From Rhodobacterales bacterium (GTDB lineage: Bacteria; Pseudomonadota; Alphaproteobacteria; Rhodobacterales; Rhodobacteraceae): 64,000 bases of DNA. The translations under genes were made by a program, and so were the position numbers. Below are positions 26,756-36,947 of this stretch, piece by piece. Location of the stretch: the NCBI GenBank assembly GCA_026400355.1, contig JAPLPE010000013.1:1-64000 (forward strand), written 5' to 3'. Under the pieces are notes generated by a model. The model saw only the letters and a list, made by a program, of their open reading frames with translations. It was not told the DNA's origin and searched no databases. Within the stretch, counting starts at the first letter, position 1. Each line of letters opens with the position of its first letter.

Positions 26756-27814
26756 TCAGTCGTCCAGGACCTGGACCGAGTCGGGAGCAAACAGCACGAC
26801 GACCTTCGCGCCCGGAGCGAACCCTGCATCGCCGGATGGCGGCGACTGCACCCGCGCCACAACCTCGACGCCGCCCTCCAGCGTCATATGCACATGCGTA
26901 TCCGTGCCGAAATACACGCAGCGCGCGACCAACGCGGGAATGCCCCGCGTCCCTGCCGCCGCGATCCGCACCTGTTCAGGCCGGACTGCCACCGTCACCG
27001 GCCCGTTTGCCACCCGCTCTGCCACCGCCTCGCCGCTCGCCAGCCGGACAACACCCCCACGGGCCACACCGGGCAAGAAATTTGTCTCGCCAATGAAATC
27101 TGCGACGAACCTGCTGACGGGGTTGTTATAGATCTCCCGTGGGGTGCCCACCTGCAACAGCTTGCCCGCCGACATCACGCCCACCCGGTCGCTCATCGTC
27201 AAAGCCTCTTCCTGGTCATGCGTGACGAAGACGAAGGTGATCCCCGTCTCATGCTGCAACCGCTTGAGTTCGCTCTGCATCTCCTTGCGTAGCTTGAGAT
27301 CGAGCGCTGAAAGCGGCTCGTCCAGCAACAGCACTTCTGGCGCCGGTGCCAGCGCGCGCGCGAGCGCCACCCGCTGCTGCTGCCCGCCCGAAAGCTGCGC
27401 GGGTTTGCGCCCCGCGAAGGCCTCGAGTTTCACGAGCGCGAGCATCCGCGCTACCGTCGCCGCAACCTGGGCCTTGGGCCTACCCAGCATCTCCAGCCCG
27501 AAGGCAACGTTCTGCGTCACCGTCAGATGCGGGAAAAGGGCATAGCTCTGGAACACCGTGTTCACGGGTCGCCGGTTCGGTGGCTCCGCCGTGATGTCCC
27601 GCCCGGACAGGAGGATCGTCCCCACGCTCGGACTCTCGAACCCTGCGATGCAACGCAGGAGCGTCGTCTTCCCGCAGCCGGACGGCCCCAGAAGCGTGAA
27701 GAACTCCCCCCGGTCGATCCTGATCGACACGTTGTCCAGCGCACGGAACGCCGAGGTGCCATGCCCGAAGGTTTTCCCGACCGCTTTCGCCTCGACGGTC
27801 GTCTCTCGCGTCAC
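26756..27814 (-). CDS. polyamine ABC transporter ATP-binding protein (PotA type)
   Basis: 352 aa from a GTG start. It has Walker [10 protein letters not shown] (residues 43-51), the signature [15 protein letters not shown], Walker [13 protein letters not shown], a switch His in [10 protein letters not shown], and a C-terminal TOBE domain ([10 protein letters not shown]). The GTG at 27814 is preferred because GGGGGGAGGGG lies 5 bp upstream; an in-frame ATG at 27847, overlapping the amidase gene end, is the alternative and would add 11 residues. It powers uptake through the two permeases encoded downstream. Confidence 0.88.
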   Translation of the reverse strand: MTRETTVEAKAVGKTFGHGTSAFRALDNVSIRIDRGEFFTLLGPSGCGKTTLLRCIAGFESPSVGTILLSGRDITAEPPNRRPVNTVFQSYALFPHLTVTQNVAFGLEMLGRPKAQVAATVARMLALVKLEAFAGRKPAQLSGGQQQRVALARALAPAPEVLLLDEPLSALDLKLRKEMQSELKRLQHETGITFVFVTHDQEEALTMSDRVGVMSAGKLLQVGTPREIYNNPVSRFVADFIGETNFLPGVARGGVVRLASGEAVAERVANGPVTVAVRPEQVRIAAAGTRGIPALVARCVYFGTDTHVHMTLEGGVEVVARVQSPPSGDAGFAPGAKVVVLFAPDSVQVLDD

Positions 27815-27833
27815 GCCACCCCTCCCCCCGGGC

Positions 27834-29318
27834 TCACCCGCGATCATTCTGTCCCGCCCAGCCCGCCTTGACAAGCGCCTCCAGCCGATGAGGCGGCCGC
27901 CTGTTGAACCAGGGCCGCGCCGCCTCGATCTCTCCGCAAAGCGCAATCAGCCGCTCATCATCGCCAAAGGCCGCGGCAAGCTGTACCCCAACCGGCAGCC
28001 CTTCATGCCAGAAAGTCGGAATCGAGGCCGCAGGCTGCCCGCTCGCGTTGAACGCCGTGCAGTAGGGCGAATAGCGGAACACCCCCTCGGGACCAAGCCG
28101 GTAGCCCAGGTAGTCCTCTGTGACATGCGCGAACCGGCCGATCCGCGCTGGCGGCTCCGCCATGACCGGTGACAAGAGGATGTCGCAGTCGTCGAACACC
28201 TTGGCCATTTCGCGGCCGTAGGCATGGATCTTGCCTACCGCCGCAAGATAGCCCGCGCCCGAAATCAGGTCAGCAAAGGCAATGGCACCTCGCGCCACGG
28301 CCTCAATCTCCCCCTCCTTCAGCGGGCGTTCCCGCGTCTTCACTGCGGTGCGCACCGAAAGTGCCGCCCCGCAGGCCACGATCTCAACCCAGGCCCGGAT
28401 CATCCCCAGATGGTCCGCCTGGGGGCAATAGGTGAACACCTCATGCCCCAGCGATTCCAGAAGTCGACCTGCATCCAGTGCGGCCTCGGCGCAGGCCGGA
28501 TGAATCGGATGCCCCAGAAAATCCGTGTCGCACAGTCCGATCCGCAAACGCCCCGGTGGCCGCTCAAGTGACGCGAGATAGCCCTCGCGCAACGGCGGTG
28601 CCCAATAGGGCGCGCCGGGATCGGGCCCCGCGCAGGCATCCATCATCGCCGCGGCGTCCCGCACGCTGCGCGTCACGAACCCGTCGATAGCCATGCCTGC
28701 CCAGCCCTCGCCTGCCAAGGGCCCGTCCGGAAACCGCGCCCGCGTCGCCTTGAACCCGAACAGCCCGCAATTTGACGCCGGGATGCGCACCGACCCGCCC
28801 CCGTCGGACCCGTGCGCCATCGGCACGATCCCGGCCGCGACCGCCGCCCCCGCGCCGCCCGATGACCCGCCAGGAACCCGGTCCAAGTCCCATGGGTTCC
28901 GTGTCGGACCGCCATAGACCGCAGCTTCGGTCGCAGGCCCGATACCGCCTTCGGGCGACGTTGTGCGCCCGAAGGTCACGACCCCCGTCGCCTTGATCCG
29001 GGCGAAGATCGCGCTGTCTACCGGATAGCGCGTGTTCATGAACAGCCGCGAACCGCAATGGCTCGGAAAGTCCACCGCTTCCGCGCCCAGGTCCTTGATC
29101 AGGAACGGTACGCCCCGGAACGGCCCCTCAGGCAGCCCGTCGCGAATTGCCCGCCGTGCAACGTCCTCCCGTACAAGTACGACCGCGTTCAGGTCCGGGT
29201 TCACCGCCGCGACACGCTCCAGCGCCGCGTCAAGCAGTTCATCGGGCGTCACATCCCTTGCGGCTACCAGACCGGCCAGCCAGGTTGCGTCACCCGCTTC
29301 GTATTCCATGAAGGCCAA
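27834..29318 (-). CDS. amidase signature family enzyme
   Basis: 494 aa. The Ser-cisSer-Lys triad is complete: Lys75 (PFLIKDLG), Ser152 ([14 protein letters not shown]) and nucleophile Ser176 ([13 protein letters not shown]). Family members hydrolyse amide bonds of many small molecules, so the substrate is open; its place at the head of a polyamine importer operon suggests an acylated or amide-linked polyamine. GGGAG lies 7 bp before a TTG at 29318, which I took as start; the ATG 9 bp further in is poorly spaced to that site. The end overlaps the alternative potA start. Confidence 0.85.
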   Translation of the reverse strand: MAFMEYEAGDATWLAGLVAARDVTPDELLDAALERVAAVNPDLNAVVLVREDVARRAIRDGLPEGPFRGVPFLIKDLGAEAVDFPSHCGSRLFMNTRYPVDSAIFARIKATGVVTFGRTTSPEGGIGPATEAAVYGGPTRNPWDLDRVPGGSSGGAGAAVAAGIVPMAHGSDGGGSVRIPASNCGLFGFKATRARFPDGPLAGEGWAGMAIDGFVTRSVRDAAAMMDACAGPDPGAPYWAPPLREGYLASLERPPGRLRIGLCDTDFLGHPIHPACAEAALDAGRLLESLGHEVFTYCPQADHLGMIRAWVEIVACGAALSVRTAVKTRERPLKEGEIEAVARGAIAFADLISGAGYLAAVGKIHAYGREMAKVFDDCDILLSPVMAEPPARIGRFAHVTEDYLGYRLGPEGVFRYSPYCTAFNASGQPAASIPTFWHEGLPVGVQLAAAFGDDERLIALCGEIEAARPWFNRRPPHRLEALVKAGWAGQNDRG

Positions 29319-29662
29319 CCGCAGACTCCCTGTTGCTTTCCGTCAGGCTAGTCGAATTCCCGCGCCCTGTTCTAGCCTCCATTTGCCCGCCATTCCCGCG
29401 CGGCCTTATCCATGTCCCTGAGCCGAGGTTCAGAAACTCGTACTTTTCGTTTGCCCCTTGCAGCGAGCGAGGTCCGACGACAGAGTCTTCACTCTTGCTC
29501 CGCTGAAGAAGCGCCAGAAAGCTGAGAATGACCCCGCTGCTTGTCAACGGCCCGAGGCCAGCCCCATCCGGAGAGCAGAAGCGCTTGTTCCCATGGGCTC
29601 TTTAGGCGATCTTCCGCCAAGACCGCAGGCCGCTCGGGGAATGTCGGGGGAGACCACTCTTC
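29319..29662. other. intergenic region, nothing recognised
   Basis: These 344 bp separate the amidase gene from a gene relic disrupted by IS3-type sequence. I see no RNA gene, strong hairpin or family-like reading frame in it; codon structure is absent on both strands. Confidence 0.5.
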
Positions 29663-29895
29663 TTGTTGCTCTTCTTGGGCATCCCGCCCGCAGCATTGGC
29701 CGCACTTCCGCCATACCCGAACTCCGTCGCCTCGAATGACCTTGATTTCATACTCGAGGACGATCCCGGTTCATGTTGGTCAATTTCCGAAGTCGGGGTT
29801 GGCCAGACCGAGATGTATGACCCACGACGTGACGCACTTATTGTCGATGGTGCCATTCGCTATGACGTGACATACCCCGAGCAGGAACTTTGGAT
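29663..29895 (+). pseudogene. secreted-protein gene fragment cut by IS3-family sequence
   Basis: From a TTG the frame reads a signal-like start (LLFLGIPPAALAALPPYPNS) and then an acidic, soluble stretch (FILEDDPGSCWSISEVGVGQ, ALIVDGAIRYDVTY). At about 29896 it runs straight into the transposase relic, and the frame closes at 29953. It is the front of a small secreted protein gene truncated by the insertion. No family recognised. Confidence 0.45.
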
Positions 29896-30087
29896 AGCTG
29901 CTACGATAACGCAGCCGTCTAAACCTTCTTCAAGACCATCAAGGCCGAGCTGATCTGGCGGCGCACTTGGGAAACCCGGCGACAGGCTGAGACAGCCATC
30001 TTCCACTACATCAAAGGCTTCCATAACCCGCGCTGTCGGCACTCAGCATTGGGAGGCCCCTTGGGCTTCGAACGCCAAGTGGCCTAA
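29896..30087 (+). pseudogene. IS3-family transposase (OrfB) remnant, C-terminal part with in-frame stop
   Basis: Sixty-three codons read the end of an IS3-family DDE transposase: SCYDNAAV, a TAA stop, TFFKTIKAELIWRRTWETRR, then FHYIKGFHNPRCRHSALG and FERQVA before TAA at 30085. The Glu of the DDE triad should lie where the stop has arisen (VETFF in intact copies). The 5' two thirds are missing. It ends 135 bp from tRNA-Val. The relic at 1-232 carries the other end of a similar OrfB, but the two are 30 kb apart and need not be one element. Confidence 0.82.
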
Positions 30088-30221
30088 TCGAGCACTGGGA
30101 GCGACGCAAATACGTGACAGGTCCAGACAGGTCACTCAGCTGTTCGGACGTATAGCATGGCAAAACTGCTACCCACGGTCCACTTCGCCTCAATCTATGT
30201 CATTGAAAATCTTATATAAGG

Positions 30222-30296
30222 TGGTGGGTGATAAGAGATTCGAACTCCTGACATCTTCCGTGTGAAGGAAGCGCTCTACCACTGAGCTAATCACCC
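30222..30296 (-). tRNA. tRNA-Val (anticodon CAC)
   Basis: The minus strand folds as a complete 75-nt tRNA with encoded CCA. Acceptor stem GGGTGAT/ATCACCC, D arm GCTC-AGTGGTA-GAGC, anticodon arm CTTCC-TTCACAC-GGAAG giving anticodon CAC (codon GTG), 5-nt variable loop and T arm AGGAG-TTCGAAT-CTCTT. The discriminator base is A. Confidence 0.95.
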
Positions 30297-30315
30297 GTTC
30301 CGCGGTCGTTTAGCC

Positions 30316-30705
30316 CTAGTCCTGACTGTCCGCAAGGGGCTCGTTCCCGGTGTCCCCGTCGCTGATCGCCTGAACCCGCAACGTCATGGCCCGGATCTTG
30401 CCGTTGTCCTTGGTCACCATCCTCCGCACCCTGCCCAGTGGCGGCAGAGCAACCTCGTCCCCGGCAGCGAGAGCTTCAGACAGGACCGTCAGCGCAGTAT
30501 CAACCACAGAACGCGCATCGGCCTTCTTGACACCGGATTTCTCGGCCACGCGGTCCACGAAGTCCTTTTTCTTCAACACGACTCCACTGCGGGTCGTCTT
30601 GGTCTTGGAAACCAGGGCCTTTACCACCGGCTTTGCCGGCTTGGCGCGTTTCGCAGCCCTCTTGCGAGAGGGTTTGGCGTCGTCCTCGTCATCTGCGAGC
30701 ATCAT
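30316..30705 (-). CDS. HU-family DNA-binding protein with lysine-rich N-terminal extension
   Basis: 129 aa. Residues about 42-115 form an HU/IHF core (VLKKKDFVDRVAEKSGVKKA, VVDTALTVLSEALAAGDEVA, LPPLGRVRR), while the first 40 residues are a basic tail (KPSRKRAAKRAKPAKP) reminiscent of histone H1-like extensions. The DNA-binding arm is short and lacks the usual GRNP turn, so it is a divergent member. It lies downstream of lon on the same strand, after a terminator, and next to tRNA-Val. Probable role: nucleoid-associated protein. Confidence 0.8.
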   Translation of the reverse strand: MMLADDEDDAKPSRKRAAKRAKPAKPVVKALVSKTKTTRSGVVLKKKDFVDRVAEKSGVKKADARSVVDTALTVLSEALAAGDEVALPPLGRVRRMVTKDNGKIRAMTLRVQAISDGDTGNEPLADSQD

Positions 30706-30764
30706 CCGATCCTGTCTGTTCGGTTGGTCGTGGTCGAGGCTCAGTCACATGCCCGGCACGGAAA

Positions 30765-30790
30765 GGGGCGCAGACCTGTGTCCGCGCCCC
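30765..30790 (-). terminator. intrinsic terminator of lon
   Basis: On the minus strand GGGGCGC-loop-GCGCCCC is followed by TTTCC, 18 bp past the lon stop codon. The stem is strong and GC-rich; the T tract is short. Confidence 0.7.
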
Positions 30791-30807
30791 CTCTTTTCGT
30801 GTCCGAT

Positions 30808-33216
30808 TCAGTGCGCCGTGGCGCCCGGTGCGCCGTCAGCGGGCTTGGCTGCTGCCAGTGCCGCCGCTTCCTCGGCTTCCTCGTCCCATTCGATGGGCTC
30901 GGGTTGCCGCACCAGTGCGAGCTTGAGCACCTCGGACACATGCTTGACCGGGATTATATTCAGCCCCGCCTTCACGTTGTCCGGGATCTCCGGCAGATCG
31001 CGGGTGTTTTCCTCCGGGATGAGCACCGTGGTGATCCCGCCCCGCAGCGCCGCGAGCAGCTTTTCCTTCAGCCCGCCGATGGGCATGGCGTTGCCACGCA
31101 GGCTGACCTCACCCGTCATGGCGATGTCGCGCCGCACCGGGATCTGCGTCAGGACCGAGACGATGGACGTCACCATGGCAAGACCGGCCGAAGGGCCGTC
31201 TTTGGGCGTGGCACCATCGGGGACGTGGACGTGAATGTCGACCTTGTCGAACTTGGTCGGCTTGATCCCCAGTTGCGGGCTCACAGACCGCACATAGGAA
31301 CTCGCCGCCTCGATCGATTCCTTCATCACGTCGCCGAGTTTACCCGTCGTCTTCATCCGGCCCTTGCCCGGCAGGCGCAGCGCTTCGATCGACAGAAGCT
31401 CTCCTCCGACCGACGTCCAGGCCAGCCCGGTCACGACACCGATCTGATCCTCGGTTTCGGCCAGACCAAAGCGGAACCGCTTCACGCCCAGATAATCCTC
31501 GATGTTGGCGTCGGTGACGACGACCTTCTTCTCGGTCTTCTTGGCGATCTTGGTCACGGCCTTGCGGGCGACCTTGGCGATCTCGCGTTCCAGGTTCCGC
31601 ACACCGGCTTCCCGCGTATAAGTGCGGATCATCTCGGTTATCGCGGAATCGGCCAGCTCAAACTCGTTGGCCTTCAGTCCGTGGTTCTTCATCACCTTGG
31701 ACAGCAGGTGCTGTTTGGCGATCTCGCGCTTCTCGTCTTCGGTGTAGCCGGCCAGAGAGATGATCTCCATCCGGTCAAGAAGTGGCCCCGGCATGTTGTA
31801 CGAGTTGGCCGTCGTGATGAACATCACGTTGGACAGATCGTATTCCACTTCAAGGTAGTGATCCACGAAGGTCGAGTTCTGTTCCGGGTCCAGCACCTCA
31901 AGCATGGCCGACGCCGGGTCGCCCCGGAAATCCTGCCCCATCTTGTCGATTTCATCGAGCAGGATGAGCGGATTTGTCGTCTTTGCCTTTTTCAGCGCCT
32001 GGATGATCTTTCCCGGCATGGAGCCGATATAGGTCCGCCGATGGCCCCGGATCTCGGATTCGTCGCGCACGCCGCCCAGCGAAATGCGGATGAACTCGCG
32101 CCCCGTCGCCTTGGCGATCGACTTGCCAAGGCTGGTCTTGCCCACGCCCGGGGGGCCGACAAGGCACATGATCGGCCCCTTCAGCTTCACGCTGCGCGAT
32201 TGCACTGCCAGGTATTCAACGATGCGTTCCTTGACCTTTTCCAGACCATAATGGTCGGCGTTCAGCACGGCCTCGGCATGGGGAAGGTCGCGCTTGGTCT
32301 TGGACTTGACACCCCAGGGCACGCCCAGAAGCCAGTCAAGGTAGTTCCGCACGACTGTCGCCTCGGCGCTCATCGGGCTCATCGACTTGAGCTTCTTGAG
32401 TTCCGCATCGGCCTTTTCGCGGGCTTCCTTGGACAGCCTGGTCGCCTCGATCCGCGCTTCAAGTTCGGCCACTTCGTTCTGGCCTTCCTCGCCATCGCCG
32501 AGTTCGCGCTGAATGGCCTTCATCTGCTCATTCAGATAGTACTCGCGTTGGGTGCGCTCCATCTGGGACTTGACGCGGGTCTTGATCTTCTTTTCGACCT
32601 GCAGAACCGACATTTCGCCCTGCATCAGGCCATAGACCTTCTCCAGCCGGTCAGCCACGCTCAGCGTCTCAAGCAGATCCTGCTTCTGCTTCACTTCGAT
32701 CCCAAGGTGCCCGGCGACCAGATCGGCAAGCTTGGCCGGTTCAGTCGTGTCGGTGACGGCGGCAAGCGCCTCTTCGGGGATGTTCTTCTTGATCTTGCTG
32801 TAGCGTTCGAACTCGGCCGCGACAGAACGGACCAGCGCACGGACGATGTCCGCATCCCCGGTCGTTTCATCCAGCAGTTCTGCTTTTGCTTCAAAGAACT
32901 TGTCGTTCTTGACGAACTCGACAATGCGCACGCGGGCTTTGCCCTCGACCAGCACCTTCACGGTGCCATCAGGCAGTTTAAGCAGTTGCAGCACATTGGC
33001 AAGAACGCCAGCCTTGTAGATTCCGTCCGTCGAGGGATCATCGACACCCGGGTCGATCTGGCTGGACAGCAGGATCTGCTTGTCCTCGGCCATCACATCC
33101 TCAAGCGCCCGAACCGACTTTTCACGGCCTACAAATAGCGGCACGATCATGTGTGGAAAGACCACGATGTCGCGCAGAGGCAGCACCGGGTAGGTAGGGC
33201 TGAGACTTTTGGTCAT
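30808..33216 (-). CDS. lon: ATP-dependent protease Lon
   Basis: 802 aa, the normal LonA length. N-terminal substrate-binding domain ([20 protein letters not shown]), coiled middle region, AAA+ module with Walker A GPPGVGKT (354-361) and LLDEIDKMG, and a proteolytic domain with the Ser676/Lys719 dyad ([25 protein letters not shown]). It degrades misfolded and regulatory proteins in the cytoplasm. The ATG at 33216 has AAGGAAACGAGC upstream and matches the family start; a longer in-frame start has no support. A hairpin after the stop separates it from the HU-like gene. Confidence 0.96.
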   Translation of the reverse strand: MTKSLSPTYPVLPLRDIVVFPHMIVPLFVGREKSVRALEDVMAEDKQILLSSQIDPGVDDPSTDGIYKAGVLANVLQLLKLPDGTVKVLVEGKARVRIVEFVKNDKFFEAKAELLDETTGDADIVRALVRSVAAEFERYSKIKKNIPEEALAAVTDTTEPAKLADLVAGHLGIEVKQKQDLLETLSVADRLEKVYGLMQGEMSVLQVEKKIKTRVKSQMERTQREYYLNEQMKAIQRELGDGEEGQNEVAELEARIEATRLSKEAREKADAELKKLKSMSPMSAEATVVRNYLDWLLGVPWGVKSKTKRDLPHAEAVLNADHYGLEKVKERIVEYLAVQSRSVKLKGPIMCLVGPPGVGKTSLGKSIAKATGREFIRISLGGVRDESEIRGHRRTYIGSMPGKIIQALKKAKTTNPLILLDEIDKMGQDFRGDPASAMLEVLDPEQNSTFVDHYLEVEYDLSNVMFITTANSYNMPGPLLDRMEIISLAGYTEDEKREIAKQHLLSKVMKNHGLKANEFELADSAITEMIRTYTREAGVRNLEREIAKVARKAVTKIAKKTEKKVVVTDANIEDYLGVKRFRFGLAETEDQIGVVTGLAWTSVGGELLSIEALRLPGKGRMKTTGKLGDVMKESIEAASSYVRSVSPQLGIKPTKFDKVDIHVHVPDGATPKDGPSAGLAMVTSIVSVLTQIPVRRDIAMTGEVSLRGNAMPIGGLKEKLLAALRGGITTVLIPEENTRDLPEIPDNVKAGLNIIPVKHVSEVLKLALVRQPEPIEWDEEAEEAAALAAAKPADGAPGATAH

Positions 33217-33379
33217 GCTCGTTTCCTTGTTTTTGGCAAGAGAGCGGGGTCCCGACAGCGGCAACCCGTGGCCCTCTCCTCTTGGGTCAAGGCACTACAT
33301 TTGGTGCAGTGCAGGGGTCGTTTCAATGGTCCGACTTCGTAGGGGCAGAATGCGCCCGGTGGAAGTGGGCTGCAAGTCC

Positions 33380-34192
33380 CTAGTTCTGCACCTTTCCGGC
33401 ATCTTCCATGTGCGCAACAGTCCCCTTGAGGGCCGCCTTGAGCGCCAGCATCACAAGCTTGTGCGCCTGACCGAACCAATGTGGATCAGGGCCGTATCGC
33501 AATCCCAGCTTTTCCACATCCACGGGCGTCAGGGCTCGTTGCGATGAAGGCAAGGCGCGCTTGCCCCAGATGACCGGATCCTTTGCAATCGCTGGATCAT
33601 AGGCCCAGCCAACGCGATCACAAAGCCTGCGAAACATCTCGAAAAGGACGGGCTGGGCGGGATGGTTGATCCCGTAAAGTTGCAACTGATCCTGATAGGT
33701 TTCCCGGATGTAGTCGGAAATGGTGATGTCGCAATTGGCCGCTTCCTTCTCGGCCATCTTCATCAACGACATCTCGATCCGGGCGAGGTTCTGCATGTCG
33801 ATTGCACCTCTGCAATAGTCGTTGAACACATGCAGATCGCGCCGCCCTTCCTGCCCTCTGGCAAGAAGCTCGGCTCCCTTGACGACTGATTTCCCTTTCG
33901 ATGCAATAATTTCCAGCGATGCGAGGCCATCAACATAGACATAGGGGATGAACACAACTTCGCCCCGGCTCGAGGCGCGGACATCGGCAACATTGAACGT
34001 GGTCGTGGGGTTTTCGATCGCCTGACTGATGATCAGGTCCGCAGTCTCAAGTGCAGCCCGAACGCCGACTTCATCATACTCGCCCCAATATGGGGTAATT
34101 GTCTGAAAGCTGGCCTTGATTTCGGGGAACATGTCGCGGCACAGACCACGCATAGCGTTGACCTGGCAATTCCCCAGAAAGAAAACGTTCAT
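33380..34192 (-). CDS. WcbI-like polysaccharide biosynthesis putative acetyltransferase
   Basis: 270 aa. The N-terminus MNVFFLGNCQVNAMRGLCRD carries the GNCQ signature of the WcbI family, named after a Burkholderia capsule gene and thought to be acyl-transfer enzymes with an SGNH-like fold. Later landmarks are ISQAIENPTT, VVFIPYVYVDGL and GINHPAQPVLFEMFRRL, the last with a His in a plausible catalytic place. No capsule genes flank it, so its acceptor is unknown. It stands alone between lon and tgt on the minus strand. Confidence 0.7.
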   Translation of the reverse strand: MNVFFLGNCQVNAMRGLCRDMFPEIKASFQTITPYWGEYDEVGVRAALETADLIISQAIENPTTTFNVADVRASSRGEVVFIPYVYVDGLASLEIIASKGKSVVKGAELLARGQEGRRDLHVFNDYCRGAIDMQNLARIEMSLMKMAEKEAANCDITISDYIRETYQDQLQLYGINHPAQPVLFEMFRRLCDRVGWAYDPAIAKDPVIWGKRALPSSQRALTPVDVEKLGLRYGPDPHWFGQAHKLVMLALKAALKGTVAHMEDAGKVQN

Positions 34193-34462
34193 TCGTCTCT
34201 CTTGTGCACAAAGTTACTGCCTGTCCGAAATAACCATAGACCGATCAGGCGGACAGAATAGTGGCGGTTTTCGGGCGGAGTATTGGAGGTTGAGCGAGTG
34301 AACGGTAATTGACGTCTCCTGAACCGACCAAACCTTCAGGATATTGACCAGAGGGTGTTGGGTAGTGGGCTATTCCCAACCCATCAGAGCGGTCAACGTC
34401 GTCGCAAGTCGTTCCTGCTGCTGTTCAGGATCAAAGGTGAATGATGAGTCAGGGTGCAGCCA

Positions 34463-35593
34463 CTAAAGCGCCGCTACATCCCCTTGTGCTCTCATGCCCT
34501 CAAAGTCATGGACGAAATCGGCAAACCGCCCTTCGGCAATCGCCGCCCGCATGCCGGCCATCAGTTCCTGAAAATAATGCAGGTTGTGCCAGGTCAGGAG
34601 CATCCCCGAGATCATCTCCTGCGCCCGGAACACATGGTGCAGGTACGCGCGTGAATAGCCTCGGCAGGCCGGACAAGTGCAGTTTTCGTCCAGGGGCCGG
34701 GGGTCGTCCTGATGCCGGGCGTTCTTGATATTGACATGCCCGCGCCGGGTCCAGGCCTGGCCGGTGCGCCCCGACCGGGACGGCAGAACGCAGTCCATCA
34801 TGTCGATCCCGCGCGCGACTGAGCCCACGATATCGTCGGGCTTGCCCACGCCCATCAGATAACGCGGCTTGTCGGCGGGCAGCATGTCGGGCGCATAGTC
34901 CAGCACGCCGAACATCGCCTCCTGCCCTTCGCCGACCGCAAGGCCGCCAACGGCATAGCCATCAAACCCGATGGATTTCAGCGCCGCGGCCGACTCGGCC
35001 CGCAGTTCCTGCGTGACGCCGCCCTGCATGATCCCGAACAGCGCATGGCCCGGCCTGTCGCCAAAGGCTTCGCGCGACCGCTGCGCCCAGCGCATCGACA
35101 TGCGCATCGACTTGGCCACGGTCGCGTCATCGGCTGGCAGCGCGGGACATTCGTCGAAACACATCACAATGTCGGATCCCAGCAGGCGCTGGATCTCCAT
35201 GCTGCGCTCGGGCGTAAGCATGTGCTTGCTGCCATCGACATGGGAAGAAAAGCGCACGCCTTCCTCGGTCAGCTTACGCAAGGAGGCCAGGCTCATCACC
35301 TGAAACCCACCCGAATCCGTAAGGATCGGTTTGTCCCAGTTCATGAACTTGTGCAGCCCGCCCAGCCGGTCGATCCGTTCCGCCGTGGGGCGCAGCATCA
35401 GGTGATAGGTATTGCCGAGAAGGATATCGGCCCCAGTCGCTGCCACGCTTTCGGGCAACATCGCCTTGACGGTTGCGGCGGTCCCGACGGGCATGAAGGC
35501 CGGCGTCCGGATCTCGCCCCGGGGGGTCGAAATGACGCCGGTCCGGGCCTTGCCGTCAGTCACATGAAGGCTGAATGAAAACGGTGTGCTCAT
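34463..35593 (-). CDS. tgt: queuine tRNA-ribosyltransferase
   Basis: 376 aa from the ATG at 35593, exactly the usual bacterial length. Motifs include [15 protein letters not shown], the nucleophile region [29 protein letters not shown], the second Asp in [13 protein letters not shown], and the zinc-site cysteines in [16 protein letters not shown]. It exchanges guanine 34 of tRNAs with GUN anticodons for the queuine precursor. There is no stop codon between the upstream TetR-like frame and this ATG, and no clear ribosome site just before it (GGGCTATGAGCCCGTCGCC), so synthesis may depend on reading from the regulator. Confidence 0.93.
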   Translation of the reverse strand: MSTPFSFSLHVTDGKARTGVISTPRGEIRTPAFMPVGTAATVKAMLPESVAATGADILLGNTYHLMLRPTAERIDRLGGLHKFMNWDKPILTDSGGFQVMSLASLRKLTEEGVRFSSHVDGSKHMLTPERSMEIQRLLGSDIVMCFDECPALPADDATVAKSMRMSMRWAQRSREAFGDRPGHALFGIMQGGVTQELRAESAAALKSIGFDGYAVGGLAVGEGQEAMFGVLDYAPDMLPADKPRYLMGVGKPDDIVGSVARGIDMMDCVLPSRSGRTGQAWTRRGHVNIKNARHQDDPRPLDENCTCPACRGYSRAYLHHVFRAQEMISGMLLTWHNLHYFQELMAGMRAAIAEGRFADFVHDFEGMRAQGDVAAL

Positions 35594-36202
35594 GGCGACG
35601 GGCTCATAGCCCAGGGCTGGCCTGCTGACCAGAGCGGGTTGAAGGCTCCAGGTTGGTGCAAGGATCGTGCCAGTCACCGCGCCGCGCAGCGCCACCACAC
35701 TCCAGGCCACGCGTGCATCCGGGGAACGCGACATTTCGACATGCAGCAGCGCCGCCCCGTGGCCCAAAGCCCAAACCGCATCGCAGGCCGCATCTTCGGG
35801 CAGGGCCAGCACCCGGACGTTCCCCAGCAGCACGACCAGATGGGCCAGCCGCTGCCGCGCCGCCTGCGCCACGGGCAAAGCAGCCCCCGTGCCCATGCGG
35901 CCGAAGGCTGCCGCATAGAACTGCGGTGCCTGTGCGGCAAAGCCCACATGCTCGTCCCAGCCCTGCAAAAAAAGCCCTAAGGTATCAGTGTCCGTTGCCT
36001 CGTGCACTTGACCGGCGCGGAATCCGGCCTCCACCTCTGCAACCGCAGCATCCAGGAGACCGTCCAGCGTTTCGAAATGATGATACAACGTCGGCGCGGT
36101 CACCCCGGCCAAGGTACAGACCGCGCGCGAGGTCAACGCCTCCGGCCCTCCGTCCCGGATCAGCTTCTGCGCAGAAGCAATGAGTCGTTCGGTTGTGGAC
36201 AT
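35594..36202 (-). CDS. TetR-family regulator domain, in frame with tgt (no stop codon between)
   Basis: 203 codons from the ATG at 36202 run in frame into tgt, giving a predicted 579-aa fusion. Residues 1-50 are a TetR helix-turn-helix ([40 protein letters not shown]), and the rest a helical ligand domain ending near [17 protein letters not shown]. In the -1 frame a TGA occurs about 12 codons before the tgt ATG, so a single-base shift would restore two separate genes. Either a real fusion, a recent indel or a sequencing error is possible. A palindrome sits 15 bp upstream of the start. Automated annotation may extend the start to 36274. Confidence 0.8.
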
Positions 36203-36216
36203 GCAGTGACCACATA

Positions 36217-36233
36217 ACCGATATATCATCGGT
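36217..36233. promoter_or_regulatory. palindromic TetR operator candidate
   Basis: ACCGAT-ATATC-ATCGGT, a 17-bp perfect-arm palindrome 15 bp upstream of the TetR ATG at 36202. The site overlaps where a promoter would be expected and fits autoregulation, and through the read-through frame control of tgt. Confidence 0.6.
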
Positions 36234-36422
36234 CCACTCACATGGAATTGCTCGTGTTCAACACCTGACACCAAGACCCCGATGAAGGCTCGAAACCACG
36301 AGCAGAAAGTTCGACACTGTCTTCTGAATGTTGAATCCCGCCTACAAAGACCTCATGTCGGGTGTCACAAATGAGTTGCTGCGAAACGGTCGAAAACAGA
36401 TCCGACGCACTTTAGAACAAAG

Positions 36423-36667
36423 GTGGCATTTGTCTCTGTCGGGGTGTTCTTGGCGGTCTTGTGTGCGGCTTTGCTGCACGCGACCTGGATCGTTCTTTGG
36501 GCCGCACGCAGGCACCGCTTGCGCTTGTCCAGGCCGTGTGGGACATCAGTACGGTGATCGCGGTCCTGTTCGGCGTCCTGTTCCTGAAAGAGAAGCTGAA
36601 CTGGCGCACGGCGATGTCAGTCTTTGTAACTCTCTCCGGAACTATCCTGCTGAGAGCAAGCAAGTAG
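36423..36667 (+). pseudogene. EamA/DMT-family transporter, internal deletion
   Basis: A GTG-started frame reads the first helix of a drug/metabolite transporter (VSVGVFLAVLCAALLHATWI). After about 36500 the sequence continues in another frame with the last two helices (APLALVQAVWDISTVIAVLF, VLFLKEKLNWRTAMSVFVTL, ending LLRASK). Some 200 residues between them are absent. It is a clear deletion relic with a frameshift at the join. Confidence 0.75.
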
Positions 36668-36947
36668 TGATTTCCGCAACATCGATACCGCGTTCAGACT
36701 TGTAGGACATGCAGCAAGGTCTGCGTTGCTGACCTTGCTGCCGATGGTGAAGAAGAGGCAGGGGGAATCTTTCGTGGAGTGCTGAACACAAGCGCGATGA
36801 CAAAGCCCTCGCTCGCATCACCGCCACCTGCCTGAAATCGTTCGCCCAGCCCTGACTTTACCATTCTGACGCGCCGCCGTTACACGCCTGCCGTCTCTGC
36901 CGTGCATAATCCCCGGCAAACCTCCCTTTCGGCTAAGGATCAGACCC

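Noticed and set aside
30724-33138. Open frame of 804 codons on the plus strand opposite lon
   Set aside because: It mirrors the codon structure of lon, is His/Arg/Leu-rich with no family motif, and has no ribosome site.
36668-36947. Possible transposase tail before the RimB-RimK gene
   Set aside because: A short frame (HKRDDKALARITATCLKSFA) looked tail-like, but I could not match it to a transposase family.
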